From CBDDBX01 sp965225955 (GTDB lineage: Bacteria > Acidobacteriota > Aminicenantia > UBA2199), in assembly GCA_965225955.1 (NCBI GenBank), contig CBDDBX010000002.1, positions 1 through 24,462 on the forward strand: a stretch of DNA of 24,462 nt. Direction: 5' to 3'. The position numbers and the translations under genes are program-made. Each line of letters opens with the position of its first letter. Within the stretch, counting starts at the first letter, position 1. Below, piece after piece: positions 1 to 8,257 of the stretch. The notes beneath the pieces were generated by a model that was not told the DNA's origin, did not search any database, and saw nothing but the letters and a program-made list of their open reading frames with translations.

Positions 1-2
1 AA

Positions 3-950
3 ACCAATGCAGAGGATCTGACAGGTCTTTTAAATACCCTAAGAGACTATTTCAGAAATGAGAAAACTTCTCTTGAAAAAGAGAACATTAACAATATTAT
101 CAAGCTTCTGACTCCTACATTTGAATCTATCACAGAGAAACACAACATAGACATTGATATTAAACACGACTACACCATCCGGGATACTATGATAAATTCA
201 GGTCAGATACAGTGTCTGATCATCAATCTTATTGAAAATGCTGTTGATGCTCTTGTAATAGCGAATCCGGAATACAAAAAGATAGAGATTTCTCTTGTTA
301 ATGACATAGACAAATATAAATTGATTATACATGATAATGGTGCAGGAATTCCTGAAGAGGAACTCATCCACATATGGACTCCTTTTCATACAACAAAGCA
401 TTTAAGAGCCGGAATTGGCCTATCAATCTGTGACAAAATAATCAGTAATCACGATTGCAAATGTAATGTAACATCCTGTCCAGGGGAATATACAAGATTT
501 GAAATCGAGTTCCCTGTAAATACCTCTGAAAACCTGAGCCAGCAATACAGTAGTGCAGTTGACCGGAACTTCAGTTCCAATATTCTGATAGTGGATGATG
601 AAGAGTATCTTCGCGATCTTATGAAAGAGATTCTTCTTAACGATTTTAATTTCAGAATATTTTCCTGTTCAAATGGTAAAGAAGCCGTCAATATACTGCA
701 GAATAATGAAATAGATCTTGTTATTTCTGACATCAGAATGCCGGAAATGAATGGCATAGATCTCTATAAATACCTTGAATCCACAGGCATGGGGGACAGA
801 GCAATAATGGTTACAGCTGATCCATACTCAGAAGATATTGCTGAATTCTTCTCTGGCCGCAACCTGCCTTATCTTAAAAAACCTTTCGAACTTATGCAAT
901 TTAAACAAATGGTAATAGAAAAACTATCAAATGGAGGAAAAAATGTCTGA
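3..950 (+). CDS. Hybrid sensor histidine kinase with C-terminal receiver domain, 5' end outside window
   Basis: The reading frame is open from the first bases, so the gene begins upstream; about 315 residues are visible. The first 60 or so look like the end of a DHp helical domain; the phospho-accepting His is not in view. An HATPase_c domain follows, with N box LIENAVDAL, G1 box DNGAGIP, F box TPFHTTK and G2 GIGLSI. After a short linker comes a receiver domain (ILIVDDEEYLRDL onwards). Its phospho-acceptor Asp is in DIRMPEMNG (codon 729-731), with the switch Thr in VTA and the Lys in LKKPF. Missing HK parts cannot be judged. A C-terminal receiver suggests a phosphorelay or a response regulator acting through protein contacts, as no DNA-binding domain follows. 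Its stop overlaps the start of the dikinase gene by 8 nt, so the two are probably co-transcribed and translationally coupled. The signal is unknown. Confidence 0.9.
   Translation, partial: TNAEDLTGLLNTLRDYFRNEKTSLEKENINNIIKLLTPTFESITEKHNIDIDIKHDYTIRDTMINSGQIQCLIINLIENAVDALVIANPEYKKIEISLVNDIDKYKLIIHDNGAGIPEEELIHIWTPFHTTKHLRAGIGLSICDKIISNHDCKCNVTSCPGEYTRFEIEFPVNTSENLSQQYSSAVDRNFSSNILIVDDEEYLRDLMKEILLNDFNFRIFSCSNGKEAVNILQNNEIDLVISDIRMPEMNGIDLYKYLESTGMGDRAIMVTADPYSEDIAEFFSGRNLPYLKKPFELMQFKQMVIEKLSNGGKNV
933..937 (+). promoter_or_regulatory. Ribosome binding site GGAGG that fixes the dikinase start
   Basis: GGAGG ends 5 nt before ATG 943. The in-frame ATG at 931 would place this site inside the gene and has no site of its own, and known dikinases start with a short segment like MSxKxVYFF. 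The 943 start is therefore preferred. Confidence 0.75.
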
Positions 951-3564
951 GAAATTTGTATATTTTTTTTCTAAAAATAATACAGAAGGAAAAAAAGAGA
1001 TGAAAAACCTTCTTGGTGGGAAAGGAGCCAACCTTGCAGATATGTGCGATCTTGGCCTGCCAATCCCCCCAGGATTTACAATTACAACTAACGCTTGTGC
1101 TCATTATTATGAGAATAACAAAAATTACCCTGAAGGTCTCTCTGACCAGATTGAAGAAAAACTTGTTCAGCTTGAAGAAGAGATGGGCAAAAAGCTTGGT
1201 GATGCAAACGACCCACTGCTGGTTTCTGTTCGTTCAGGTGCTGCAGTATCCATGCCTGGAATGATGGATACAGTTCTTAACCTCGGAATGAATGATGAAG
1301 CTGTTAAAGGTCTTTCTGCGAAAAGCGGTGAAAGATTTGCTTACGATTCATACAGAAGATTTCTACAGATGTTTGGAGATGTTGTTCTTGAAGTAGAGCA
1401 CCATCACTTTGAAGAAATTCTTGAAAATCAGAAAAAAAAATCAGGCATCACAGATGACCTTGATATGACAGAAGCTGATCTGAAAGCTATTGTTGAATCA
1501 TACAAAGCTCTTATTAAAAAAGAGACTGGTTCTGACTTCCCTCAGGATCCAAGAGAACAGCTGATTGCATCAGTTAATGCTGTATTTAACTCATGGAATA
1601 ACCCAAGAGCTATCAAATACAGAGAAATCAACGACATCGTTGGCCTTAACGGTACGGCTGTTAATATTCAGACTATGGTATACGGTAACCTTGGTGATAC
1701 ATCAGGTACAGGTGTTGCATTCTCAAGAGATGCATCAACAGGTGAAAATGTATTCTACGGCGAATACCTGATGAATGCTCAGGGTGAAGATGTTGTTGCC
1801 GGTATCAGAACTCCTAAAAAAGTTGAAGAACTGGAAAAGCAGAACAAAGAGATCTATGACGAACTGATTTCATACAAAGATCTGCTGGAAAAACACTACC
1901 GCGATATGCAGGACCTTGAGTTCACAATCGAAGACGGTAAACTCTACATCCTTCAGACAAGAAACGGTAAACGTACAACTACAGCTGCTATCAAGATTGC
2001 TCTTGATATGGTTGCAGAAGGACTTATCACTAAAGAAGAAGCTATTATGAGAGTAGCTCCTGAAGATCTTGATCAGCTCCTCCACCCAAACATCGATCCA
2101 AAAACAAAATACACTGCAATTGCAAAGGGTCTTCCTGCATCACCTGGTGCTGCTGTTGGTAAGATTGTATTCACAGCTGAAGATGCTGAAGCTGCAGCTG
2201 CAAGAGATGAAAAAGTTATTCTTGTAAGAAAAGAAACATCTCCTGAAGATATCGGTGGTATGGCTACAGCTCAGGGTATCCTGACAGCTACAGGTGGTAT
2301 GACTTCTCACGCTGCTGTTGTTGCACGTGGAATGGGTAAATGCTGCGTTGCGGGTTGCAGTGACTTAAACATCACATCCGGTAGTGAGTGCGAAATCTCA
2401 GGTAAAGTATACAAAGAAGGTGATGTAATCACTCTTAACGGTACAACCGGTGAAGTAATCGAAGGCGAACTTGCTCTTACAACTCCTGAAATTTCAGGTG
2501 ATTTCCAGAATTTCATGGAATGGGTTGATGCTACAAGAACAATCAACGTAAGAACAAATGCTGATACACCTAAAGACAGTGAAGTTGCAAGAAAGTTTGG
2601 TGCTGAAGGTATCGGACTCTGCAGAACTGAACACATGTTCTTTGAAGGTAAAAGAATCGACGCTGTCAGGGAAATGATTCTTTCAGAAGATAAAGAAGGC
2701 CGTGAAAAAGCTCTTGCTAAAATCCTGCCTATGCAGAGAGAAGATTTTGAAGGAATCTTTGAAGCAATGGCTGATCTGCCTGTTACAATCAGACTTCTTG
2801 ATCCACCTCTTCATGAGTTCCTTCCTCATACAGACGAAGAACTTAAAGAGCTTGCTGAAATCATGAATGTTGATTTTGACAAACTGAAAGCAAAAACAGA
2901 AAGTCTACAGGAATTCAACCCAATGCTTGGTCACAGAGGTTGCAGACTTGCAGTAACTTTCCCTGAAATAGCAGAAATGCAGGCAGAAGCTATCATTTCA
3001 GCTGCTATCAATGTTAAAAAACGTGGCATCAACGTTTTCCCTGAAATCATGATCCCACTTACAGGTACTGAGAAAGAGTTCAACTACCTCAAAGAGTACA
3101 TTGATAATAAAATCAAAGCTGTTTTCGAAAGAGAAGGCGAAACTGTTGAGTACAAAACAGGTACTATGATTGAGATTCCAAGAGCATGCCTTGTTGCTGA
3201 TAAAGTTGCAGAAAATGCTGAATTCTTCTCATTCGGTACAAATGACCTGACTCAGATGACTTTTGGTTATTCAAGAGATGACGCTGGTGTTTTCCTTCCT
3301 GAATACGTTTCAAAAGGAATTCTTCCAAAAGATCCATTCCAGGTTCTTGATCAGGAAGGCGTTGGTCAGCTTGTTGAAATGGGTATCAATAAAGGTAGAT
3401 CTACAAGATCAGATCTTAAAGTTGGTATCTGCGGTGAGCACGGCGGTGAACCAAGTTCAGTTGAATTCTGCTATAAAGCAGGTATGAACTATGTTTCATG
3501 CTCTCCTTACAGAGTACCAATTGCAAGACTTGCTGCTGCTCAGGCAAAAATCAAAAATAATTAA
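943..3564 (+). CDS. ppdK: Pyruvate, phosphate dikinase (PPDK)
   Basis: The product interconverts pyruvate, ATP and phosphate with PEP, AMP and PPi in the cytoplasm; it can run towards PEP (gluconeogenesis) or as a PPi-saving pyruvate kinase. At 873 aa it matches the length of the classical enzyme. The N-terminal ATP-grasp part has GGKGANLADM and SVRSGAAVSMPGMMDT. The swivelling phosphohistidine domain has GGMTSHAAVVARGMG with catalytic His456. The C-terminal PEP/pyruvate TIM barrel has LCRTEHMFF, NPMLGHRGCRL, FSFGTNDLTQM and GICGEHGG with Cys830. All key residues are present. The start at 943 follows a GGAGG site, and an alternative in-frame ATG lies at 931. The gene favours GGT, ATC, AAC and TTC codons more than its neighbours, which suggests strong expression. 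It overlaps the kinase gene upstream and is followed by a short hairpin. Confidence 0.98.
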   Translation: MSEKFVYFFSKNNTEGKKEMKNLLGGKGANLADMCDLGLPIPPGFTITTNACAHYYENNKNYPEGLSDQIEEKLVQLEEEMGKKLGDANDPLLVSVRSGAAVSMPGMMDTVLNLGMNDEAVKGLSAKSGERFAYDSYRRFLQMFGDVVLEVEHHHFEEILENQKKKSGITDDLDMTEADLKAIVESYKALIKKETGSDFPQDPREQLIASVNAVFNSWNNPRAIKYREINDIVGLNGTAVNIQTMVYGNLGDTSGTGVAFSRDASTGENVFYGEYLMNAQGEDVVAGIRTPKKVEELEKQNKEIYDELISYKDLLEKHYRDMQDLEFTIEDGKLYILQTRNGKRTTTAAIKIALDMVAEGLITKEEAIMRVAPEDLDQLLHPNIDPKTKYTAIAKGLPASPGAAVGKIVFTAEDAEAAAARDEKVILVRKETSPEDIGGMATAQGILTATGGMTSHAAVVARGMGKCCVAGCSDLNITSGSECEISGKVYKEGDVITLNGTTGEVIEGELALTTPEISGDFQNFMEWVDATRTINVRTNADTPKDSEVARKFGAEGIGLCRTEHMFFEGKRIDAVREMILSEDKEGREKALAKILPMQREDFEGIFEAMADLPVTIRLLDPPLHEFLPHTDEELKELAEIMNVDFDKLKAKTESLQEFNPMLGHRGCRLAVTFPEIAEMQAEAIISAAINVKKRGINVFPEIMIPLTGTEKEFNYLKEYIDNKIKAVFEREGETVEYKTGTMIEIPRACLVADKVAENAEFFSFGTNDLTQMTFGYSRDDAGVFLPEYVSKGILPKDPFQVLDQEGVGQLVEMGINKGRSTRSDLKVGICGEHGGEPSSVEFCYKAGMNYVSCSPYRVPIARLAAAQAKIKNN

Positions 3565-3577
3565 TTTAAAGATATTG

Positions 3578-3602
3578 AGCTGCCCTGCAAAGGGCAGCTT
3601 TT
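3578..3602 (+). terminator. Short hairpin after ppdK, partial terminator or attenuator
   Basis: A perfect 9-bp stem AGCTGCCCT/AGGGCAGCT closes a GCAA (GNRA-type) tetraloop and is followed by only four T residues. The next gene starts 15 nt further on, with no room for a promoter between. It could terminate most ppdK transcripts while letting some read into the ABC/pil cluster, or protect the ppdK 3' end. Confidence 0.6.
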
Positions 3603-3616
3603 AAAGTAATGGTGAT

Positions 3617-4534
3617 ATGGAATTAAAAGCTTTAGAAATCAATAATTTATCAAAAAGTTTTAAATCCGATTTTCTTGTCAAAACTACAAAGATACTGAAA
3701 AATATCTCTTTTACAGTAGAACAGGAAGAAATTTTCGGATTTCTCGGTCCTAATGGCGCAGGAAAAACCACAACAATCAAATGTATCCTGGGACTTCTCT
3801 TTCCGGATAGTGGTACAACAAAAGTTTTTGGAGAAGACTCCTTCTCTCAGAAAGGCAGACGTAAACTGGGGTTCTTACCGGAACATCCATACTTTTACGA
3901 CTATCTTACTCCGGAGGAGCTGCTTAGATTCACAGCTGGTCTTTTCGATATGCCAGCGAAAAACCTTGATAACAGAATAGCTCAATTACTTACTCTTGTA
4001 GGACTTAAAGGTAAAGAAAAGATCAAACTGAGGAAATTTTCAAAAGGTATGGTTCAGAGAGCCGGTTTTGCCCAGGCCCTTATACACGACCCGGGACTTA
4101 TCATTTTTGATGAACCTTTCTCCGGTCTTGATCCTATTGGAAGAAAAGAGCTGAGAGATATCATCATTAACCTGAAAAAAGAGGGAAAAACCATATTCTT
4201 CTCATCCCATATTCTCCAGGATATGGAGATGATTGCAGATACAGTGGGAATCATTCTGAACGGTGAGATCAGAAAACAGGGTAAACTGGATGATCTGCTA
4301 TCTGAAACAACCAGCTCCATTGAAATTGTATTCCGCAATATTTCCCCTGATAAACTGAAAGATCAGGACATACAACTATCTTCAAAAGATGATTTATTTA
4401 TTGCAACCACAGAGAGCCACAGTAAAAAAGATGAAATAGTAAAATCTATTTCAGAGCAGGGTGGTTCAATTGTTTCAATAACCCAGAATAAACTTACTCT
4501 GGAAGATATCTTTATAAAGGAAATAGACTCATGA
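3617..4534 (+). CDS. ABC transporter ATP-binding protein, PilH-like
   Basis: Cytoplasmic ATPase subunit of an ABC-2-type transporter, 305 aa. The N-terminal nucleotide-binding domain shows Walker A GPNGAGKTT (44-52), signature FSKGMVQR (141-148, the variant usual in CcmA-like ABC-2 exporters), Walker B LIIFDEP (161-167) with the D-loop SGLDP, and the switch His198 in SSHIL. The last 90 residues form a DUF4162-like tail. Its stop shares an ATGA overlap with the permease gene, so the two certainly work together. The chain ABC ATPase, permease, TPR protein and prepilin peptidase resembles pilH-pilI-pilD of Myxococcus xanthus, where the ABC genes are needed for pilus assembly. That role is an inference from neighbours; the ATPase sequence alone only shows an ABC-2 exporter. 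Confidence 0.9.
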   Translation: MELKALEINNLSKSFKSDFLVKTTKILKNISFTVEQEEIFGFLGPNGAGKTTTIKCILGLLFPDSGTTKVFGEDSFSQKGRRKLGFLPEHPYFYDYLTPEELLRFTAGLFDMPAKNLDNRIAQLLTLVGLKGKEKIKLRKFSKGMVQRAGFAQALIHDPGLIIFDEPFSGLDPIGRKELRDIIINLKKEGKTIFFSSHILQDMEMIADTVGIILNGEIRKQGKLDDLLSETTSSIEIVFRNISPDKLKDQDIQLSSKDDLFIATTESHSKKDEIVKSISEQGGSIVSITQNKLTLEDIFIKEIDS

Positions 4535-5295
4535 AGATGTTAACAATTGCGCATAATACTTTTAAGGAAGCTACCAGAAACAAAATTTACTACCTGCTGA
4601 TCTTCTTCGGAATTATTTTCGCAGGAGCCTCAAAAGTTCTTGGAATTCTATCTATTGGAGAAAATGCCCGGATACTTAAAGATACCGGTCTTGCTGCAAT
4701 ATCATTTTTCAGTGCCATGATAGCTATCTTTACAGGTATTAATCTCATATATAAAGAGATAGATAAGAGAACAATATTTAATATTTTAAGTAAACCTGTA
4801 TCAAGAGGTACATTCATAACCGGTAAATTCATAGGCTTATCATTCACCATTTTTAATGCCTTATGGCCTATGGTTCTGATTTTTTATGTTTTCCTGTACC
4901 TTTATACTGGAGAATTTGACCCTAAATTACTTCTTTACTTCTGTATGCTCTTTTTTGAACTCCTGATTATTAACTCTCTGTCACTACTTTTTTCCTCTTT
5001 CACAACCCCGATTCTATCTACCATTTTTACTGTATGTCTCTATATAATAGGGCATCTTACATGGACGTTTAACCAGTTTAAAGGCAGACTTGTTGAGCCT
5101 GTATCAAAATTTCTGATACATGTAGTCTACTATCTGGTTCCAAATCTGGATAAATTTGATATTAAAAATGCAGTAGTAATGAATAAGGAGTTATCCCTCA
5201 CCTCCCTTGGATTAACTGTACTGTATGGCATTCTGTATATTTCAGCAATACTATGTCTTGCTACCTGGATTTTCCGAAGAAGGGAGTTTAAATGA
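4531..5295 (+). CDS. ABC-2 type transporter permease, PilI-like
   Basis: Integral inner-membrane permease, 254 aa, with about six hydrophobic segments (roughly residues 20-40, 50-72, 100-128, 133-152, 155-178 and 225-247). An N-terminal amphipathic stretch before the first helix (AHNTFKEATRNK) and the cytoplasmic segment YKEIDKRTIFNILSKPVSRG are typical of the NosY/ABC2_membrane_2 group. It starts in the ATGA overlap with the ATPase gene and ends in an ATGATG overlap with the TPR gene, so translation is coupled throughout. The substrate cannot be read from the sequence. The position in front of a prepilin peptidase supports a PilI-like role in type IV pilus or secretion assembly. Confidence 0.88.
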   Translation: MKMLTIAHNTFKEATRNKIYYLLIFFGIIFAGASKVLGILSIGENARILKDTGLAAISFFSAMIAIFTGINLIYKEIDKRTIFNILSKPVSRGTFITGKFIGLSFTIFNALWPMVLIFYVFLYLYTGEFDPKLLLYFCMLFFELLIINSLSLLFSSFTTPILSTIFTVCLYIIGHLTWTFNQFKGRLVEPVSKFLIHVVYYLVPNLDKFDIKNAVVMNKELSLTSLGLTVLYGILYISAILCLATWIFRRREFK

Positions 5296-6137
5296 TGAAA
5301 AGGTTTCTGCTTCTGTTTTCCCTGCTCCTTTTTATACTTACTGCAGGTATTCAGTATCTATATGATTCACAACAGAACTATTTTGATACAAAACAGATTG
5401 TAGTTAACCTGCCTGACAGTAAGACCCTGAAGTTACTATCCGCAGGATATGATCATCTTGTTGGAGATCTCCTGTATATATGGGCAATTCAGCTCTATTC
5501 ATCATACAACATAACAAACGGATACGATTATATTGAACAGGTATTCAATACAATAACAGATCTGATTCCGGAATATCGTTCTCCATATATTGTTGGAGCA
5601 ATGGTTATAGCTCTTGAGAAGGATGATCCGGAAATGGCAATAAGGTTCCTGCAGAGAGCTTCTGATAATAATCCCGACGAATGGTATTTTGATTTTGAGG
5701 CAGGATTTTATGCCTTTGAAAGACTTAAAGATTATGAACTGGCAGAAAAACTGTTTAAAAGAGCCTCTGAAAAACCTGGTGCCCCCGAGTTTCTGAAAAG
5801 AAGAGCGGCTCATATGGTATACATGTCAGACAACCTTGAAAAATCCTGGGAATTATGGAAAGATATCGAAAAAAATGCTACCGACAAATTTCAGAAACAG
5901 GCAGCTGCGAATCATCTCTACCAGATTAAGTTTGAAAGCGACAAAAAAATAATAGATAAAATAATAGAGGCCTTTAAAAAAAGGTTCAACAGATATCCCC
6001 ACTCCCTTGAAGAACTTGTTGAGAAGAGAATGATCAGAGCCGTTCCCATGGACTATCGTGGTAACAGCTACCTCTACGATAACAAGACAGGGAAGTTCGC
6101 AGCCAGGAAGATGTTATCATGGAAGAAATTTCTATAA
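5292..6137 (+). CDS. Membrane-anchored TPR protein with pseudopilin-like C-terminal tail
   Basis: The product, 281 aa, starts with a hydrophobic anchor or signal (MKRFLLLFSLLLFILTAG) and faces the periplasm. Residues about 95-205 hold degenerate tetratricopeptide repeats (paired helices with the PDEWYFDFEAGFYAF and YELAEKLFKRASEKPG signatures). The last 50 residues (RYPHSLEELVEKRMI, then VPMDYRGNSYLYD and NKTGKF) resemble the C-terminal tails of GspG-type pseudopilins and of proteins found beside prepilin peptidases. Two tandem ATGs (5292, 5295) overlap the permease stop; either could start it. The 3' end overlaps the prepilin peptidase gene by 19 nt. It probably acts with the ABC pair in envelope assembly. 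Its exact function is unknown, and it may be the local counterpart of the poorly conserved PilG, which is only a guess. Confidence 0.75.
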   Translation: MMKRFLLLFSLLLFILTAGIQYLYDSQQNYFDTKQIVVNLPDSKTLKLLSAGYDHLVGDLLYIWAIQLYSSYNITNGYDYIEQVFNTITDLIPEYRSPYIVGAMVIALEKDDPEMAIRFLQRASDNNPDEWYFDFEAGFYAFERLKDYELAEKLFKRASEKPGAPEFLKRRAAHMVYMSDNLEKSWELWKDIEKNATDKFQKQAAANHLYQIKFESDKKIIDKIIEAFKKRFNRYPHSLEELVEKRMIRAVPMDYRGNSYLYDNKTGKFAARKMLSWKKFL

Positions 6138-6901
6138 TTTATGCAGCAGTTATTGGATTAATAACAGGTAGTTTTTTAAACGTTGTTATCTACAGACTCC
6201 CACTTGAACAGAGTGTAGTAAAACCCCGTTCTGCATGCCCTGCCTGTGGAAATACTCTTAAGTTCTACGAGAATATACCTGTTCTCAGCTATATAATCCA
6301 GAGAGCTAAATGCAGAAACTGTTCTGCTCCGATATCTATCCAGTATCCGCTCATTGAACTGGCTACAGGTGCTATATTTGTATCCAGTGTTATCTATCTC
6401 AAAGATTTTCCTCTTCACTACTCTGCTGCTGCTGCAATTTTCGTGACAATTCTGCTGGCTCTGGCAATAATTGATTACAGACACATGATATTGCCTGATG
6501 AGATGACTATAGGTGGTGGAGTTGCATTTCTTCTCTACTCCTTCATTAACCCTGTTACAGGCCCACTGGATGCATTCATAGCAGCTATATCCGGTGCCGT
6601 AGGATTTATGGCTATTCTTATTTTTTATCTGAAGATAAGAAAGATAGAAGGATTGGGTTGGGGAGATGTTAAGATGATGCTCCTTCTGGGTGGTTTTCTG
6701 GGAATTGAAAAGATGATCGTAACAATAATGGCTGCATCTTTTTCAGGACTCCTTGCGGGACTAATTATTATGGTGGTAAAACGGCAAAACCTTCAGATGA
6801 AACTTCCATTTGGAACCTTTCTGTCTCTGGGGGCTTTTATAGCAATGATCTATGGAGATAAAATACTTCTGTTTCTTCAACAGCTATACTCTATTCATTA
6901 G
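6119..6901 (+). CDS. pilD: Prepilin peptidase / N-methyltransferase (A24 family)
   Basis: Inner-membrane aspartic protease, 260 aa, that cleaves class III signal peptides of type IV pilins and pseudopilins and methylates the new N-terminal residue. The N-terminal part has GLITGSFLNVVIYRLP and two zinc-binding CxxC pairs (Cys40/43 and Cys65/68) flanking the cytoplasmic methyltransferase loop. The protease part has IDYRHMILPD (Asp119 and Asp127) and GLGWGDVKMM with Asp183, the GxGD signature. Six to eight membrane segments are apparent. The start has an AGGAAG site 8 nt upstream, inside the end of the TPR gene. No pilin gene lies in the window, so its substrates are encoded elsewhere. Confidence 0.95.
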   Translation: MEEISIIYAAVIGLITGSFLNVVIYRLPLEQSVVKPRSACPACGNTLKFYENIPVLSYIIQRAKCRNCSAPISIQYPLIELATGAIFVSSVIYLKDFPLHYSAAAAIFVTILLALAIIDYRHMILPDEMTIGGGVAFLLYSFINPVTGPLDAFIAAISGAVGFMAILIFYLKIRKIEGLGWGDVKMMLLLGGFLGIEKMIVTIMAASFSGLLAGLIIMVVKRQNLQMKLPFGTFLSLGAFIAMIYGDKILLFLQQLYSIH

Positions 6902-6910
6902 CAGGATATT

Positions 6911-8230
6911 ATGAAAAAAAGTACTATCATTGCTCTGATTATTCTTCAGATAGCAGCAATTACAATTTTCAGTTCAGCAGGGGCACTGCTTAAAAGCATT
7001 AAACAGAATATTCTTAAAAATATTACAGAGTCGCAACAGCAGACTCTTGATACTGTATTCACATCTCTGGGTAGTATGGAGTCTTTTTTCAGCTGGTTTA
7101 CAATAACTCTTGGAGCAACTATTCTTATTTCTGCAATACTTCTTATAAAAGCTTTCAGAAAGCCCCAGCAGAGTAGCAGTGAAGCAGCAATACCTCCCCT
7201 TCAGAACTATCTTCTGGAATTAAAGAGCAGTGAAAGAAGTCTGATGAATTCTATTAAAGAACACCAGGCTAAATCTTCAGATCAGGATATTCTGAACAGG
7301 AATATTATAAGTAATATAGACAAAGCTCTTATTGTTACTGACATACACTCCCGTATCAGGCTTTTTAATTCTGCAGCAGAGAAAATATTTAACAGAAGCT
7401 ACTCAAGTACTGTCAATAATCCCCTGTCATCTATACTCAAAGATTATCCCGGGATAGGTGATTTCATAAACTCTGCAGAAGGGAAGAGAGTTACGAAAGA
7501 TATTGAAAACTCCGGCAAATTCTTCAGAGTCGGCGTAATTCCTCTTAAAAATACCGGATATCTGTTCCTTATTGAAGATATTACAGATGAGAAGAACAGA
7601 GCGGAAATTGATAAAAGAAACAGTACTATGATCTCTCTGGGCGAAATGGCTTCATTTCTTGCTCATGAAATTAGGAACTCTCTTGGGGTAATATATGGTT
7701 ATACCGGTACAATGAGTTCTGAACCTGAAAAACTTGAAAAAATTAACCGGGAAATCAGGTTTATGACCTCTATGATGGAAAATTTTCTGAGCTTCTCTTC
7801 TCCTGTAGTTTCAGGAGTAAGGGAAAATGTTGATCTTAAATCAGTTCTGGAAGATTCAGCTGTTAAAAGTGGTATAAAACTGGTATCAGAAACCGATATT
7901 CCTTCAATCGAATCCGACATTAATATTCTTAATTCTATTTTCTCAAATCTGTTTCTTAATGCATCTCAGGCAGGAGCCGGTAAAATATCTGTTCGTCATA
8001 CTACTACTGAGAAATCTGTTGATCTCTATATCAAAGATGATGGCTGCGGAATTCCTGAAGAGAACTTCGGAAAAATATGGCTGCCTTTCTTTTCAACCAA
8101 ACCTGATGGGAACGGAATGGGACTGGCTATTGTAAAAAAACACCTTAATGCAATTAACAGCGATATAGAAGTAATGAAAAGTTCTGATAAAGGTACAGAG
8201 TTTCATCTGTCTCTATATTCGGTAAATTAA
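6911..8230 (+). CDS. PilS/NtrB-type sensor histidine kinase
   Basis: Membrane-bound kinase, 439 aa. Two hydrophobic segments (about 7-27 and 62-80) enclose a very short periplasmic loop, so it probably senses something within the membrane, as PilS does. A PAS domain covers about 130-230 (ALIVTDIHSRIRLFNSAAEKIF). The HisKA domain has phospho-accepting His252 in FLAHEIRNSLGVI, the NtrB/PilS/AtoS style. The HATPase domain has N box NLFLNASQAG, G1 DDGCGIP, F box WLPFFSTK and G2 GNGMGLAI. It starts 9 nt after pilD with an AGGAT site, so it belongs to the same operon. No response regulator follows; a sigma-54 activator elsewhere is the expected partner. Pilus-gene control is inferred from the neighbours. 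Confidence 0.9.
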   Translation: MKKSTIIALIILQIAAITIFSSAGALLKSIKQNILKNITESQQQTLDTVFTSLGSMESFFSWFTITLGATILISAILLIKAFRKPQQSSSEAAIPPLQNYLLELKSSERSLMNSIKEHQAKSSDQDILNRNIISNIDKALIVTDIHSRIRLFNSAAEKIFNRSYSSTVNNPLSSILKDYPGIGDFINSAEGKRVTKDIENSGKFFRVGVIPLKNTGYLFLIEDITDEKNRAEIDKRNSTMISLGEMASFLAHEIRNSLGVIYGYTGTMSSEPEKLEKINREIRFMTSMMENFLSFSSPVVSGVRENVDLKSVLEDSAVKSGIKLVSETDIPSIESDINILNSIFSNLFLNASQAGAGKISVRHTTTEKSVDLYIKDDGCGIPEENFGKIWLPFFSTKPDGNGMGLAIVKKHLNAINSDIEVMKSSDKGTEFHLSLYSVN

Positions 8231-8242
8231 AACTCAGTTTTC

Positions 8243-8251
8243 TGATATAAT
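8243..8251 (+). promoter_or_regulatory. Extended -10 promoter element TGATATAAT before the WalJ-like gene
   Basis: TGnTATAAT is a perfect extended -10 element. It ends 6 nt before ATG 8258, and no convincing -35 box is seen at the usual spacing. Transcription would start at or next to the A of the ATG, giving a leaderless message; there is no Shine-Dalgarno sequence. Confidence 0.5.
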
Positions 8252-8257
8252 ACCTGA

